From HRBIN16 sp049969495 (GTDB taxonomy: Bacteria; Armatimonadota; HRBIN16): DNA of 64,000 nt. Each line of letters starts with the position of its first letter. Position 1 is the stretch's first letter. The position numbers were made by a program, and so were the translations under genes. Shown here piece after piece: positions 41,060 through 48,416 of the stretch. The stretch covers positions 15,461 through 79,460 of the forward strand of contig JBMFOT010000004.1 in NCBI GenBank assembly GCA_049969495.1, in the 5' to 3' direction. The notes beneath the pieces are model-generated. The model was not told the DNA's origin and ran no database searches. It saw only the letters and a list, made by a program, of their open reading frames with translations.

Positions 41060-41089
41060 AGTATATCATATCGGCAACCTTTTACGCAA
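41060..41089 (-). promoter_or_regulatory. Promoter of the nusA-infB-ribF operon
   Basis: Minus strand TTGCGT (complement of 41084-41089), 18-bp spacer, TATACT (complement of 41060-41065). Transcription starts near 41053, giving a leader of about 120 bases that contains the terminator at 40961-40995. Confidence 0.65.
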
Positions 41090-41176
41090 CTGCGACAGGC
41101 GTTTGGGCAGGAGAAACAGCCGGGCAAAGCGTAGAGAAAAACGGTCAATTCACACGAACACAATAGGAGCACAACC

Positions 41177-41368
41177 ATGGCGAAGCACTCTACAGAGGAG
41201 ATTGAAGGACGCCCGCGCACGGTGGTGGAGCTGGAACCCGGTGAGCGTGTGGCGCTGTGTCGTTGCTTCAAGTCCAGCAAGTTCCCCTTCTGCGACGGCA
41301 CCCATAAGCAGTATCAGGGCATGGGACCGGTTATCGTGCAGGCGCCGGGGGAGAAAAAGCAAGAGTAG
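41177..41368 (+). CDS. CDGSH-type iron-sulfur protein
   Basis: 63 residues with AGGAGC upstream. The CDGSH motif is complete: Cys28 and Cys30 in LCRCFKSSKFPFCDGTHK, Cys39, and the His43 ligand. This is the minimal mitoNEET-like fold binding one 2Fe-2S cluster. Roles in the family include electron or cluster transfer; the partner here is unknown. The gene stands alone, divergent from the nusA operon, with nested inverted repeats after its end. Confidence 0.9.
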   Translation: MAKHSTEEIEGRPRTVVELEPGERVALCRCFKSSKFPFCDGTHKQYQGMGPVIVQAPGEKKQE

Positions 41369-41410
41369 TCTGTTTTTGGTCGCGACAGAGCGCGACCCCC
41401 CAAGCGGTAC

Positions 41411-41520
41411 GTGGAAGGCGAGGCTCCTGCCGAGCCGTAATCATTTTGTCCGATGCGCACTGAAGTGCGCTACTACGGACGGTCCGGCGTTCACGGCTCG
41501 CTAACAAGCTCGCCCTCCCC
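41411..41520. repeat. Nested inverted repeat of about 100 bp (MITE-like)
   Basis: From outside in: CGAGCCGT (41431-41438) pairs with ACGGCTCG (41493-41500); GTCCG (41448-41452) with CGGAC (41476-41480); GCGCACT (41455-41461) with AGTGCGC (41464-41470). Outer flanks GGAAGGCGAGGCT and AGCTCGCCCTCC also partly pair. No coding potential seen between 41369 and 41551. The GGCGAGGCTCC motif recurs near 5385-5398 in inverted form. Confidence 0.7.
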
Positions 41521-41551
41521 GTGAGACATCTCCGGATTGGTAGCTAGCGGG

Positions 41552-41926
41552 CTAAAGCTTCTTTGTTTTCGTCTTCTTACGGTACTCGCACACGGGACAC
41601 TCTTTTTTGTTCTTCTCGCTGTAGTAGCCGCACACTTTGCACTTCTTCACGAGGCTGGAAAGCTTGACCATCGGCTTCTTGCAGTGCTGGCAATTGCCCG
41701 GCTTGTCCGCCATGGCACCACAGCTGGTGCACACGTACGCACCCGCTTTTGCCATCTGCAGATTGCAGATGGGGCACTTCCCCTGCTTGTCTGCCCCCAC
41801 TTTGCACATCATGCAGACGTACTGAGGAACGCCCTTGTCTGCCTTCGGTTTCCCTCCTTTTTGTGCCAGCGCGGCCACATTCAGCAAAAGCACTGCCGCC
41901 AGCAAACAGGCTATCGCCTGTCGCAT
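41552..41926 (-). CDS. Secreted zinc-ribbon-rich protein, unknown function
   Basis: 124 residues from the ATG at 41926; AAAGGAGG lies 14 bases upstream and GAGG nine; a GTG at 41941 overlaps that site. A signal peptide (QAIACLLAAVLLLNVAALA) is followed by four CxxC pairs: CMMCKVGADKQGKCPIC, CTSCGAMADKPGNCQHC and CKVCGYYSEKNKKECPVC. Three double-zinc-ribbon-like knuckles on an exported protein are unusual. The end is Lys-rich (YRKKTKTKKL). No family recognised; metal binding or redox function is possible. Confidence 0.65.
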   Translation of the reverse strand: MRQAIACLLAAVLLLNVAALAQKGGKPKADKGVPQYVCMMCKVGADKQGKCPICNLQMAKAGAYVCTSCGAMADKPGNCQHCKKPMVKLSSLVKKCKVCGYYSEKNKKECPVCEYRKKTKTKKL

Positions 41927-41978
41927 GTGTATAAACCTCACCTCCTTTCAGTAATTTCTCTTCGCCGTGTGGGATGGC

Positions 41979-44000
41979 CTATCCTGCTGCCAGGTATTTT
42001 CCCCACCAGTCCACAATCTGTTGCAATCGGTGCACGCGCAGGTCGGGCGGGCCAGAGCGCGAGAGCCCATGATTGCTCTCCAGCGGATACCGCACCAGCA
42101 CCGCCTCCTTCTTCTGCACCTTGAGCGCGGCAAACAGCTGTTCCGCCTGTTCGATGGGACAGCGCAGGTCGCCCTCGCTATGGATGATAAGCAACGGGGT
42201 ATGGATATTGCCTGCATACTTCAGCGGTGAGTGCTCCCACAGGTGCTGTGGCTCTGCCCAGGCGTTGCCCCGGAAGTAGTCGCCGCCGGGTAGCAGAGGC
42301 AAGTCACAGGTTCCCGCCATGCTGTGCAGATTCACCACACTGCGGTCGGTGATAGCGGCGCGGAAGCGGTCGGTATGCGACACCACCCAGTTGGTCATGT
42401 AGCCGCCGTAGGAACCGCCCATGACGCCCATGCGCGTCTCGTCAATATACCCGCGTGCCACCAGCGCATCTACCGCTGCCATCAGGTCGGCGTAATCGGG
42501 TCCGCCCCATGCCCCTTTGATAGCGGCAGTGTGTGCTTCACCGTATCCCTTGCTGCCGCGCGGGTTGGTGTACAACACCACGTAGCCCTGCGCTGCCAGC
42601 AGCTGAAACTCATGGAAAAATACCCATCCGTACTGTGCGTGCGGTCCGCCGTGTATCTCCAGGATAAGGGGGTACTTCTTCGTCGGGTCAAAGTCGGGTG
42701 GGGGCAGAATCCAGCCGTGCACTTCGTTGCCATCGGGCGAGGTACAGGTAAACTCTTCGGGAGCCTGTACCTGCACTTCCGCCAGCCACTCGGCGTTGAA
42801 GCAGGTAATGGCGTCGGCGTTCTGTATCGCCCCGTCTTCCAGCGTGCCGGTGAATACCTCGTGAGGTCGCGTGGCCGTGCCTTCGCACCAGGCGAGACAC
42901 TTGCCATCCGCGCTGAGAGAGAACGTCGTGATGTCGGCACGCTCTCCACGCAGAGCAACAGGTTCGCCTCCGTCGGCGGGGATGCTGTAAAGCTTCGTGC
43001 TGCCCCTATCGCTGGCAAGGAACAGCAACCGTTTGCCGTCAGGCGTCCACACTGGACGGCTCCCTCCGCCCACGTCGCGCATGTCGCTGAGAGTGAGGTT
43101 GCCTAGCGAACGGTCAAATCCCTCCGTGATGTCTCGTGCTGTGCCGTTGCTCAGGTCGGCTATCCACAGGTGGTCATTGGTAACACCCCAAATGTCCTCT
43201 ACCTTCGTATGTCCGATATAGGCGATGCGCATGCCGTCGGGCGAGAAAGCGAGTCCGCTCTTGGGTCCCTTCGGAGCCTCTACCCGCTGCAGGTCGCCGC
43301 CTTCGGCAGGAACCAGCCAGATATCTTCGAGGTTGGGATTCAGGTCGGGGTCTTCACTGCGGTTGCACACAAAGGCAATCTTGCTGCTGTCTGGAGACCA
43401 GCTCAGGCCGCTGCAGGATGTCGCCTCGCTCGTGAGCTGCTTTGCCTCGCCGGTACGAGCGTCCGTCACCCATACCTGATAGTACTCGCCGTCGAAAAAG
43501 CCTGCGCCGTCCAGCCGGTAAAACGGACGGGTGATGATACGGGGTGGGGTGGATAGCCCCTTCTCCTTGCGCTCTTTCACCACCTGTTCGCGCCACTGCT
43601 CGGGCGTAAGGCGGAAGGTAAATGCTATCTTCTTGCCGTCCGGCGACCAGGCAATTTCACCGATGCTACCTTCCTCCAGCGAGGTGAGTGCACGCGCCTC
43701 GCCGCCGTCTACCGGTATCAGGAATATCTGCGATTTCGGCTTCTGGCGATTGCTGACGAAGGCGATGCTCTTGCCGTCAGGCGACCAGCGCGGCTGACTA
43801 TCGGCAACCTCGCCGCCGGTAAACTGGCGCACCTCGCGCGTGCGCAGATTGCAAAGGTATAGATGACTGAAGTATTTGTTCTTCTCACGGTCGGCGGTTT
43901 TCACCACGCAGACCACCCGCTCACCATCGGGCGCAATCTGCGCATCGCTGACCAGCCAGAGCCGAAATAGGTCGTCGATGGAAATGGTTCTTGGCATCAC
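41979..44000 (-). CDS. S9 family prolyl-oligopeptidase-type peptidase
   Basis: 673 residues from an ATG with AGGAGG upstream. Residues about 15-400 are a WD40/TolB-like propeller with repeats such as QPRWSPDGKSIAFVSNR and LSWSPDSSKIAFVCNR. The C-terminal alpha/beta hydrolase has GGSYGGYMTNW with the nucleophile Ser530, then Asp in IHSEGDLRCPIEQ and His in LESNHGLSRSG. No signal peptide: a cytosolic acylaminoacyl/dipeptidyl peptidase acting on short peptides. It stands alone between a small exported protein and a 312-bp gap. Confidence 0.93.
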   Translation of the reverse strand: MMPRTISIDDLFRLWLVSDAQIAPDGERVVCVVKTADREKNKYFSHLYLCNLRTREVRQFTGGEVADSQPRWSPDGKSIAFVSNRQKPKSQIFLIPVDGGEARALTSLEEGSIGEIAWSPDGKKIAFTFRLTPEQWREQVVKERKEKGLSTPPRIITRPFYRLDGAGFFDGEYYQVWVTDARTGEAKQLTSEATSCSGLSWSPDSSKIAFVCNRSEDPDLNPNLEDIWLVPAEGGDLQRVEAPKGPKSGLAFSPDGMRIAYIGHTKVEDIWGVTNDHLWIADLSNGTARDITEGFDRSLGNLTLSDMRDVGGGSRPVWTPDGKRLLFLASDRGSTKLYSIPADGGEPVALRGERADITTFSLSADGKCLAWCEGTATRPHEVFTGTLEDGAIQNADAITCFNAEWLAEVQVQAPEEFTCTSPDGNEVHGWILPPPDFDPTKKYPLILEIHGGPHAQYGWVFFHEFQLLAAQGYVVLYTNPRGSKGYGEAHTAAIKGAWGGPDYADLMAAVDALVARGYIDETRMGVMGGSYGGYMTNWVVSHTDRFRAAITDRSVVNLHSMAGTCDLPLLPGGDYFRGNAWAEPQHLWEHSPLKYAGNIHTPLLIIHSEGDLRCPIEQAEQLFAALKVQKKEAVLVRYPLESNHGLSRSGPPDLRVHRLQQIVDWWGKYLAAG

Positions 44001-44028
44001 AAGGTTCCTCCTGGTTGCTATGCTACCT

Positions 44029-44062
44029 CCTGTAGCCGCAACCTTCAGGTTGTGGCTACAGG
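44029..44062. repeat. 16-bp-stem hairpin repeat in the 44001-44312 gap
   Basis: CCTGTAGCCGCAACCT (44029-44044) and AGGTTGTGGCTACAGG (44047-44062) pair with one G-U and a 2-base loop. Lies in the 5' region of the S9 gene. The remaining 250 bp up to 44312 show no gene; a TACAAT near 44199 lacks a -35 partner. Confidence 0.75.
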
Positions 44063-44312
44063 ATGACGAACAGACGAAGTCAATCGGTCAATATCTACAG
44101 AATCATCTGTGGTGGAGCACTATGGCATCTCACATTCGAATTCTCTCGTGACCGAAGCCGTTCCTGCCTGGCTCATGCTGGTAAGAACAAAGGGTACAAT
44201 AGGTAACGGTGAGGAAAATCGCGATAGCTGGCATAATTCCTCACGGAGCGCAACTTTTCGAGCGCGCCCGGTGTCTAATAAGAAATGAAGGAAATGAGGA
44301 GGTCGCTTCAAG

Positions 44313-45239
44313 ATGTGGTGGAGAACGATTGCAGCCATCGTAGCGTTATCCGCTTGCGCTGTCGCCCCGCTGTGGGCACAACCTGCCCCGGGTGAGCCTG
44401 AGCCTCCGCCGGAGCCACCCGTGGACGTGCCTTCAGAGCCGGTGATGCCACCGCCGCCGCCCGCCGATTTTCAGCCGCCTGCGGCACAGCCTCAGCAGCA
44501 ATTGCCCCAGCAAGCGCGGCAAACCGGCAGTGACGTGCGACAGGTTCTGGCAGACGTCGCACAGCGGTTTCGGCTGCAGGTAGTGGTGGACCCGCTGTTG
44601 CAGGGGCGGGTGACGCCACCGGCGCAGGCAAAGGACGCTCAGGCTGCACTGGATGCCGTCGTCAAACAGGTACCTGGCGTCGTCTGGCGCAAGGTGTACC
44701 TGCGCGCGGATATGGAGTTGCCCGCTTCCGAGACGCTGGTCAACTGGGTACGCTCCATCGTGAACCTCGAGGCGCAGGGGCTCATTGTCGCCGATGCTAC
44801 CGGTAATCGGATCACCTCCTTTGTGCGCAATGTGACCGTATCGCCGGACTTCGAGCAGCAGCTGGACCAGATGGTTCCGGCGTTCAAGACGCGCCCGGTG
44901 TACGTGGTGTTTTACCAGCAACCGATGGTTGCCCAGCAAGCGGGGCAGCGTGGTAGGCAGGGACAAACACGCGCAGAGGATTTCCTGGCGCTGGAGCAAC
45001 AGCGGATGCAGTTGTTCATGCAGATGTCGCCGGAGGAGCGTCAGAGGGCGATGCGCATGGGCATCCAGATGTTCATGAACATGGACCCGTCACTGCGGAT
45101 GCAGATGATGCAAGAAGGGTTGCGCATGTTCATGAACATGTCCCCTGAAGAGCGAAGGATGCTGATGGAGCAGGGGATGCAGATGTTCCAGCAGATGATG
45201 GGGGGACCGCCTCCCGGTCCACCTGCGCCCGGACGGTAA
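44313..45239 (+). CDS. Exported Pro-rich protein with a Met-rich C-terminal repeat
   Basis: 308 residues; GAGGAGG upstream. A signal peptide ends near PLWA-QPAP. Residues 22-65 are Pro/Gln-rich spacer. Residues about 70-130 resemble an STN/secretin-N-like fold (VRQVLADVAQRFRLQVVVDP, then VNLEAQGLIVADATGNRITS). The last 80 residues carry three imperfect repeats, MQLFMQMSPEERQRAMRMGI, MFMNMDPSLRMQMMQEGLRM and MFMNMSPEERRMLMEQGMQM, with about one Met in three. The signature is unknown; a Met-rich metal (copper) site or a coiled coil is possible. A hairpin follows, then the ECF sigma gene 57 bp downstream. Confidence 0.7.
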   Translation: MWWRTIAAIVALSACAVAPLWAQPAPGEPEPPPEPPVDVPSEPVMPPPPPADFQPPAAQPQQQLPQQARQTGSDVRQVLADVAQRFRLQVVVDPLLQGRVTPPAQAKDAQAALDAVVKQVPGVVWRKVYLRADMELPASETLVNWVRSIVNLEAQGLIVADATGNRITSFVRNVTVSPDFEQQLDQMVPAFKTRPVYVVFYQQPMVAQQAGQRGRQGQTRAEDFLALEQQRMQLFMQMSPEERQRAMRMGIQMFMNMDPSLRMQMMQEGLRMFMNMSPEERRMLMEQGMQMFQQMMGGPPPGPPAPGR

Positions 45240-45244
45240 AAATT

Positions 45245-45268
45245 GGAAGGCGCGCCTTCGCGCCTTCC
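45245..45268. terminator. Hairpin between the Met-rich gene and the sigma factor gene
   Basis: GGAAGGCGCG and CGCGCCTTCC form a 10-bp stem with a CCTT loop. No U-tract follows, so it may be a processing or repeat element rather than a strong terminator. Confidence 0.5.
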
Positions 45269-45295
45269 ACGATACCTGATGAGGGAAGGTGACGA

Positions 45296-45943
45296 ATGGT
45301 ACTGACAGCTGGCACGCCCACGGAGGCAACAAAAGAGATTACGTTTAATATGATTGCGCCACTAGACGAAGACATCTTGCTGGTGCGCCGATGCAGCGAC
45401 GGCGACTCGTCCGCTTTTGAGAAACTGTACCAGAAGTACATGCGCCTGGTATACAGCGTGGTGTACCGGATGGTGCCCGGTGAGGAAGCGCACGACCTGA
45501 CGCAGGAGGTGTTCATCCGGGCGTTCAAGAACATCCGCTCCTTCCGCGGGGACAGCAGCTTCCGCGCGTGGCTGCTGCGTATCGCGCACAACTTGTGCTG
45601 CAATCGTCTGCGCGACATGAAGCGAGAGAGGACCGATTCGCTGGAAGAGATGGCAGAGCGCGAAAACGGCGGTTACGAGCCGGTATCGGACGAGGATTTA
45701 CAGGCGCATGTGGAGCGCGAGGAGCTGCAACGGAAAGTGCGCGAGGTGCTGGCGCGTTTGCCCGAAGACTACCGGACAATGCTGGTGCTACGTGACTTCG
45801 AGCAGCTTTCCTATGAGGAAATCAGTCACATCACCGGCTTAACGATTGCCAACGTGAAATCGCGTTTGCATCGTGCCCGATTGGCTTTTAAGCGTCTTTT
45901 TGAACCTTATTATCGAACTTACTGGCAGGGGGTAGGTGAGTAA
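45296..45943 (+). CDS. ECF-type RNA polymerase sigma factor
   Basis: 215 residues from the ATG at 45296, with GGAAGGTG upstream. Region 2: DEDILLVRRCSDGDSSAFEK, then YRMVPGEEAHDLTQEVFIRA and FRAWLLRIAHNLCCNRLRDM. Region 4: VLARLPEDYRTMLVLRDFEQ and LSYEEISHITGLTIANVKSR, with LHRARLAFKRLF at the end. It directs RNA polymerase to a small regulon. The 2-bp gap to the zinc-finger anti-sigma gene makes that its likely controller. Confidence 0.95.
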   Translation: MVLTAGTPTEATKEITFNMIAPLDEDILLVRRCSDGDSSAFEKLYQKYMRLVYSVVYRMVPGEEAHDLTQEVFIRAFKNIRSFRGDSSFRAWLLRIAHNLCCNRLRDMKRERTDSLEEMAERENGGYEPVSDEDLQAHVEREELQRKVREVLARLPEDYRTMLVLRDFEQLSYEEISHITGLTIANVKSRLHRARLAFKRLFEPYYRTYWQGVGE

Positions 45944-45945
45944 CC

Positions 45946-46347
45946 ATGCGTTGCGAAGAGGTACAGGATCGACTGAGCGCGCTGATTGACGAGCAGCTGA
46001 GCCAGACAGAGCGGGAACAGGTACAGCACCACCTGTACGCGTGTGAGGACTGCTTGCGGGAATATCAGGAGTTGCGCCGGTTTGTGGAGTTCTGCCGGCA
46101 GCTGGAAGCGCCGGAGCCCCGAATTGACCTGTGGCAAGAGTTCCAGCCGATGCTCGCCGAGATTATCGCCGAACAACGGTTGTCTTTTACCCAGCGGCTG
46201 CGCCACCAATGGAGCCGTCTGGTGTCGCAGGTCTGCTACGGCATCATCCTGTTCCTGCAGGTGGTAACGTACCAGCTGACCATCACGCTATCGCGCTATA
46301 TCATGGAACCAGAGCGCCCGGCTTACGGCCGCTCGGCACAGGGGTGA
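45946..46347 (+). CDS. Putative zinc-finger anti-sigma factor
   Basis: 133 residues. Cys3 and His29-x3-Cys33-x2-Cys36 form the zf-HC2/ZAS motif (HHLYACEDCLREYQELRRF) that holds an ECF sigma factor. A membrane segment follows near residues 90-115 (VCYGIILFLQVVTYQLTITL), with a short outer tail. The typical anti-sigma layout, cytosolic zinc domain plus one TM, is complete. Overlaps the NfeD gene by one base. Confidence 0.88.
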   Translation: MRCEEVQDRLSALIDEQLSQTEREQVQHHLYACEDCLREYQELRRFVEFCRQLEAPEPRIDLWQEFQPMLAEIIAEQRLSFTQRLRHQWSRLVSQVCYGIILFLQVVTYQLTITLSRYIMEPERPAYGRSAQG

Positions 46348-47027
46348 TGACGGTGAGCATCGAAGGCTTCGTGCAGTGGCTGCAAACGCCCTATGCTACC
46401 GTACTGTTCACCTTTATTGGGCTGGCGTTTCTGGTGACGGAGTTCCTCACCCGACCGGTGTGGTCGTGGGTGGGCACGGTGGGCGTGCTGTTTTTAGGAA
46501 CGGTCTTCGTGGCGCACCTGTGGAGCGGCTCGCACTGGTGGGGTATGGCGGTCTTCGCGCTGGGCGCGGCGCTGGTCATTGTCGAGACGCACATCCTGCC
46601 TGGGCGAGGAATCTTCGCGCTGCTCGGCTTCCTGTGCATCTTCGCGGGAATGCGTGAGGCTATCACCATACAATCACATCCCCTCTTCGCGCTGGTGGTC
46701 TCTTCGATACTGACCCTGATGAGCATGGTGGTCTTTTTCCTCTACCTGCCCAAGAGCCATTTGTGGCGCGAGATGCAGCACCGTATGCAGCTCTCGATGC
46801 CCACCGGCTGGGAGGCTCAACGCGAACTGCTCGGTGCGGAGGGAATAACCGTGACCGACCTCACTCCGGGAGGCATGGCGCAGATTGGCGGCATCAGCCT
46901 GCGCGTGCTCACCGAGCAAGAGTTTCTACCTGCCCACACTCCCGTGCGCGTGGCGGAAGTGCGCCCCGATGGGGTGGTGGTGGAGCCGTTGAGCAAACCC
47001 TCGCACTCCGAAGTGGAGCAGAGTTAA
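46347..47027 (+). CDS. NfeD-family membrane protein
   Basis: 226 residues from the ATG at 46347, which overlaps the anti-sigma stop (TGATG). Four or five membrane segments lie in residues about 12-130, including WVGTVGVLFLGTVFVAH and FALVVSSILTLMSMVVFFLY. The C-terminal soluble domain, residues about 150-215, is an OB-fold NfeD tail: LLGAEGITVTDLTPGGMAQI, then GISLRVLTEQEFLPAHTPVR and VAEVRPDGVVVEPL. The tail usually pairs with a stomatin or SPFH protein, not seen here. A membrane-quality function tied to the sigma system is inferred. Confidence 0.9.
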   Translation: MTVSIEGFVQWLQTPYATVLFTFIGLAFLVTEFLTRPVWSWVGTVGVLFLGTVFVAHLWSGSHWWGMAVFALGAALVIVETHILPGRGIFALLGFLCIFAGMREAITIQSHPLFALVVSSILTLMSMVVFFLYLPKSHLWREMQHRMQLSMPTGWEAQRELLGAEGITVTDLTPGGMAQIGGISLRVLTEQEFLPAHTPVRVAEVRPDGVVVEPLSKPSHSEVEQS

Positions 47028-47039
47028 TTTGTCGCGCAC

Positions 47040-47870
47040 CTATCCGTGGCGCCGCGCCCAGGAGTGAAAGTGCTCCTGAAGCCACATCGCGGTTTCCATC
47101 ATAGATGGCCCTTCGTGGATAATGTTTTGCCCCTTTTGTACCGTACCCACCACCACATAAGGCGCAGGGTTCCACCGGTGCCAGCGTCGCTCCTCGATAA
47201 GAGCCTTTACGTCCACTGGGTAGTCAGGTTCGGTGTGGAAAAGAAGCACATCGGGTCTCGCCACTGTTACCTGCTCAAGGTCAGGCACAAAGTAGGCACG
47301 ACGGTCTCGCCCAAAGATGTTGTCTCCTCCAGTCGCTTCTATTAGGTCATGGATGAAGCTGAGCGCGCCGACCGTACGCAGATGCCTGCCAAACCACAGC
47401 TCGATGTAGACGCGCGGACGACGCGCCGGAGCGGACAGACAGAGCGTTTGAAACTGCTGTTCCCACCGCTGGCGCAGGCGACGGGCGGATTCCACCTCGT
47501 TCACTAGCCCTCCCAGCAGATTCAGGTTCTCCATCACCCCGCTGATACTGCTGGGCAGCGGCAGGGCATACACCGGATAACCTGCTTGCGCCAGTTTGAT
47601 GCCCAGCGTGCGCTGGATGCCGGTGGTGAGCAGTATCAGGTCGGGGTTTATCTGCCGGAGCAGGGATTCGTCCACACGCAGGTAGTCACCCACCACCGGC
47701 AGGTCGTTGGCGGGAATATAGCGGGAGCAATACACGGAGATGCCAGCCACTCGATGCCCACAGCCCATTTCGAAAAGGGCCTCGGTTAAAGAGGACGCCA
47801 GACAGACAATGCGCTGTGGATGGTCCGCGATATCGACGTTCACCCCCAGCGGTTCACAGAAAACTCGCAC
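47040..47870 (-). CDS. BtuF-like cobalamin/metal-chelate binding protein
   Basis: 276 residues from the GTG at 47870, which has AGGAGG six bases upstream; a longer ATG at 47885 has no ribosome site. There is no obvious signal peptide from the GTG start. The helical-backbone SBP pattern is clear: RIVCLASSLTEALFEMGCGH, then LPVVGDYLRVDESLLRQINP, DLILLTTGIQRTLGIKLAQ and FIHDLIEATGGDNIFGRD, with VARPDVLLFHTEPDY. Close to BtuF-like or PIB-type domains used for cobinamide and haem salvage. The BtuD-like ATPase at 11917 could be a partner, at long range. Lack of a signal suggests either a cytosolic domain or a missed start. Confidence 0.8.
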   Translation of the reverse strand: MRVFCEPLGVNVDIADHPQRIVCLASSLTEALFEMGCGHRVAGISVYCSRYIPANDLPVVGDYLRVDESLLRQINPDLILLTTGIQRTLGIKLAQAGYPVYALPLPSSISGVMENLNLLGGLVNEVESARRLRQRWEQQFQTLCLSAPARRPRVYIELWFGRHLRTVGALSFIHDLIEATGGDNIFGRDRRAYFVPDLEQVTVARPDVLLFHTEPDYPVDVKALIEERRWHRWNPAPYVVVGTVQKGQNIIHEGPSMMETAMWLQEHFHSWARRHG

Positions 47871-47903
47871 CGGATCCCTCCTCATGAACAGCGCTACGCT
47901 CAC

Positions 47904-47932
47904 AGTGTAGCAGTATTTGCAGCGGTTGTAAA
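47904..47932 (-). promoter_or_regulatory. Promoter of the BtuF-like gene
   Basis: Minus strand TTTACA (complement of 47927-47932), 17-bp spacer, TACACT (complement of 47904-47909). Start near 47897, leaving a 27-base leader with AGGAGG before the GTG at 47870. This favours that start over the ATG at 47885. Confidence 0.65.
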
Positions 47933-48015
47933 CCGGCTGGTGTAGTACCAATCAGGGGTGATACACGATAGCGCTTCCTACACAGGATGACTGCCGTTTA
48001 GGCGGGGGGAGGGCT

Positions 48016-48393
48016 TCACAGCTCACGCACGACCCGGGCTGGCAGAGTCTGTCGTTCGGCAAGAACCTGCTCCACCCGCTCCTGAACCATCTGCTCCATC
48101 TGGGCATGAAGTGTCTCGATCTCCTGCTGGAGCTTTTCCACCCTGTCCAGCAGGTCCAGAATAATCTCCACCCCGGCGAGGTTCACCCCCAGATCGCGCG
48201 TCAGTCGCTGAATCTGGCGCAACCGTTCGATATCCGCCTCAGAGTACAGACGGTTCTTCCGATTGATGCGCTTGGGACGTATTAAGCCCATGCGCTCGTA
48301 CATGCGCAGCGTCTGCGGGTGCATATCGCACAGCCTCGCCGCCACGCTAATCAGGTAAATCGGTTCGTGCTTGTCGCGAATGCTGTCTGCCAT
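48016..48393 (-). CDS. hspR: HspR-type MerR-family repressor
   Basis: 125 residues from the ATG at 48393 with GGGGGG upstream. The MerR helix-turn-helix reads YLISVAARLCDMHPQTLRMY and ERMGLIRPKR, followed by NRLYSEADIERLRQIQRLTR and NLAGVEIILDLLDRVEKLQQ coiled coil. HspR binds HAIR operators with DnaK as co-repressor and controls dnaK clusters. It is the last gene of the dnaK-hsp20-dnaJ run, and the HAIR sequence lies before dnaK. Confidence 0.93.
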   Translation of the reverse strand: MADSIRDKHEPIYLISVAARLCDMHPQTLRMYERMGLIRPKRINRKNRLYSEADIERLRQIQRLTRDLGVNLAGVEIILDLLDRVEKLQQEIETLHAQMEQMVQERVEQVLAERQTLPARVVREL

Positions 48394-48416
48394 GCTCACA
48401 TCCCCCCTGACATCGG

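Noticed and set aside
39663..41060. 465-codon frame opposite ylxR/nusA
   Set aside because: Antisense to conserved genes, no start support.
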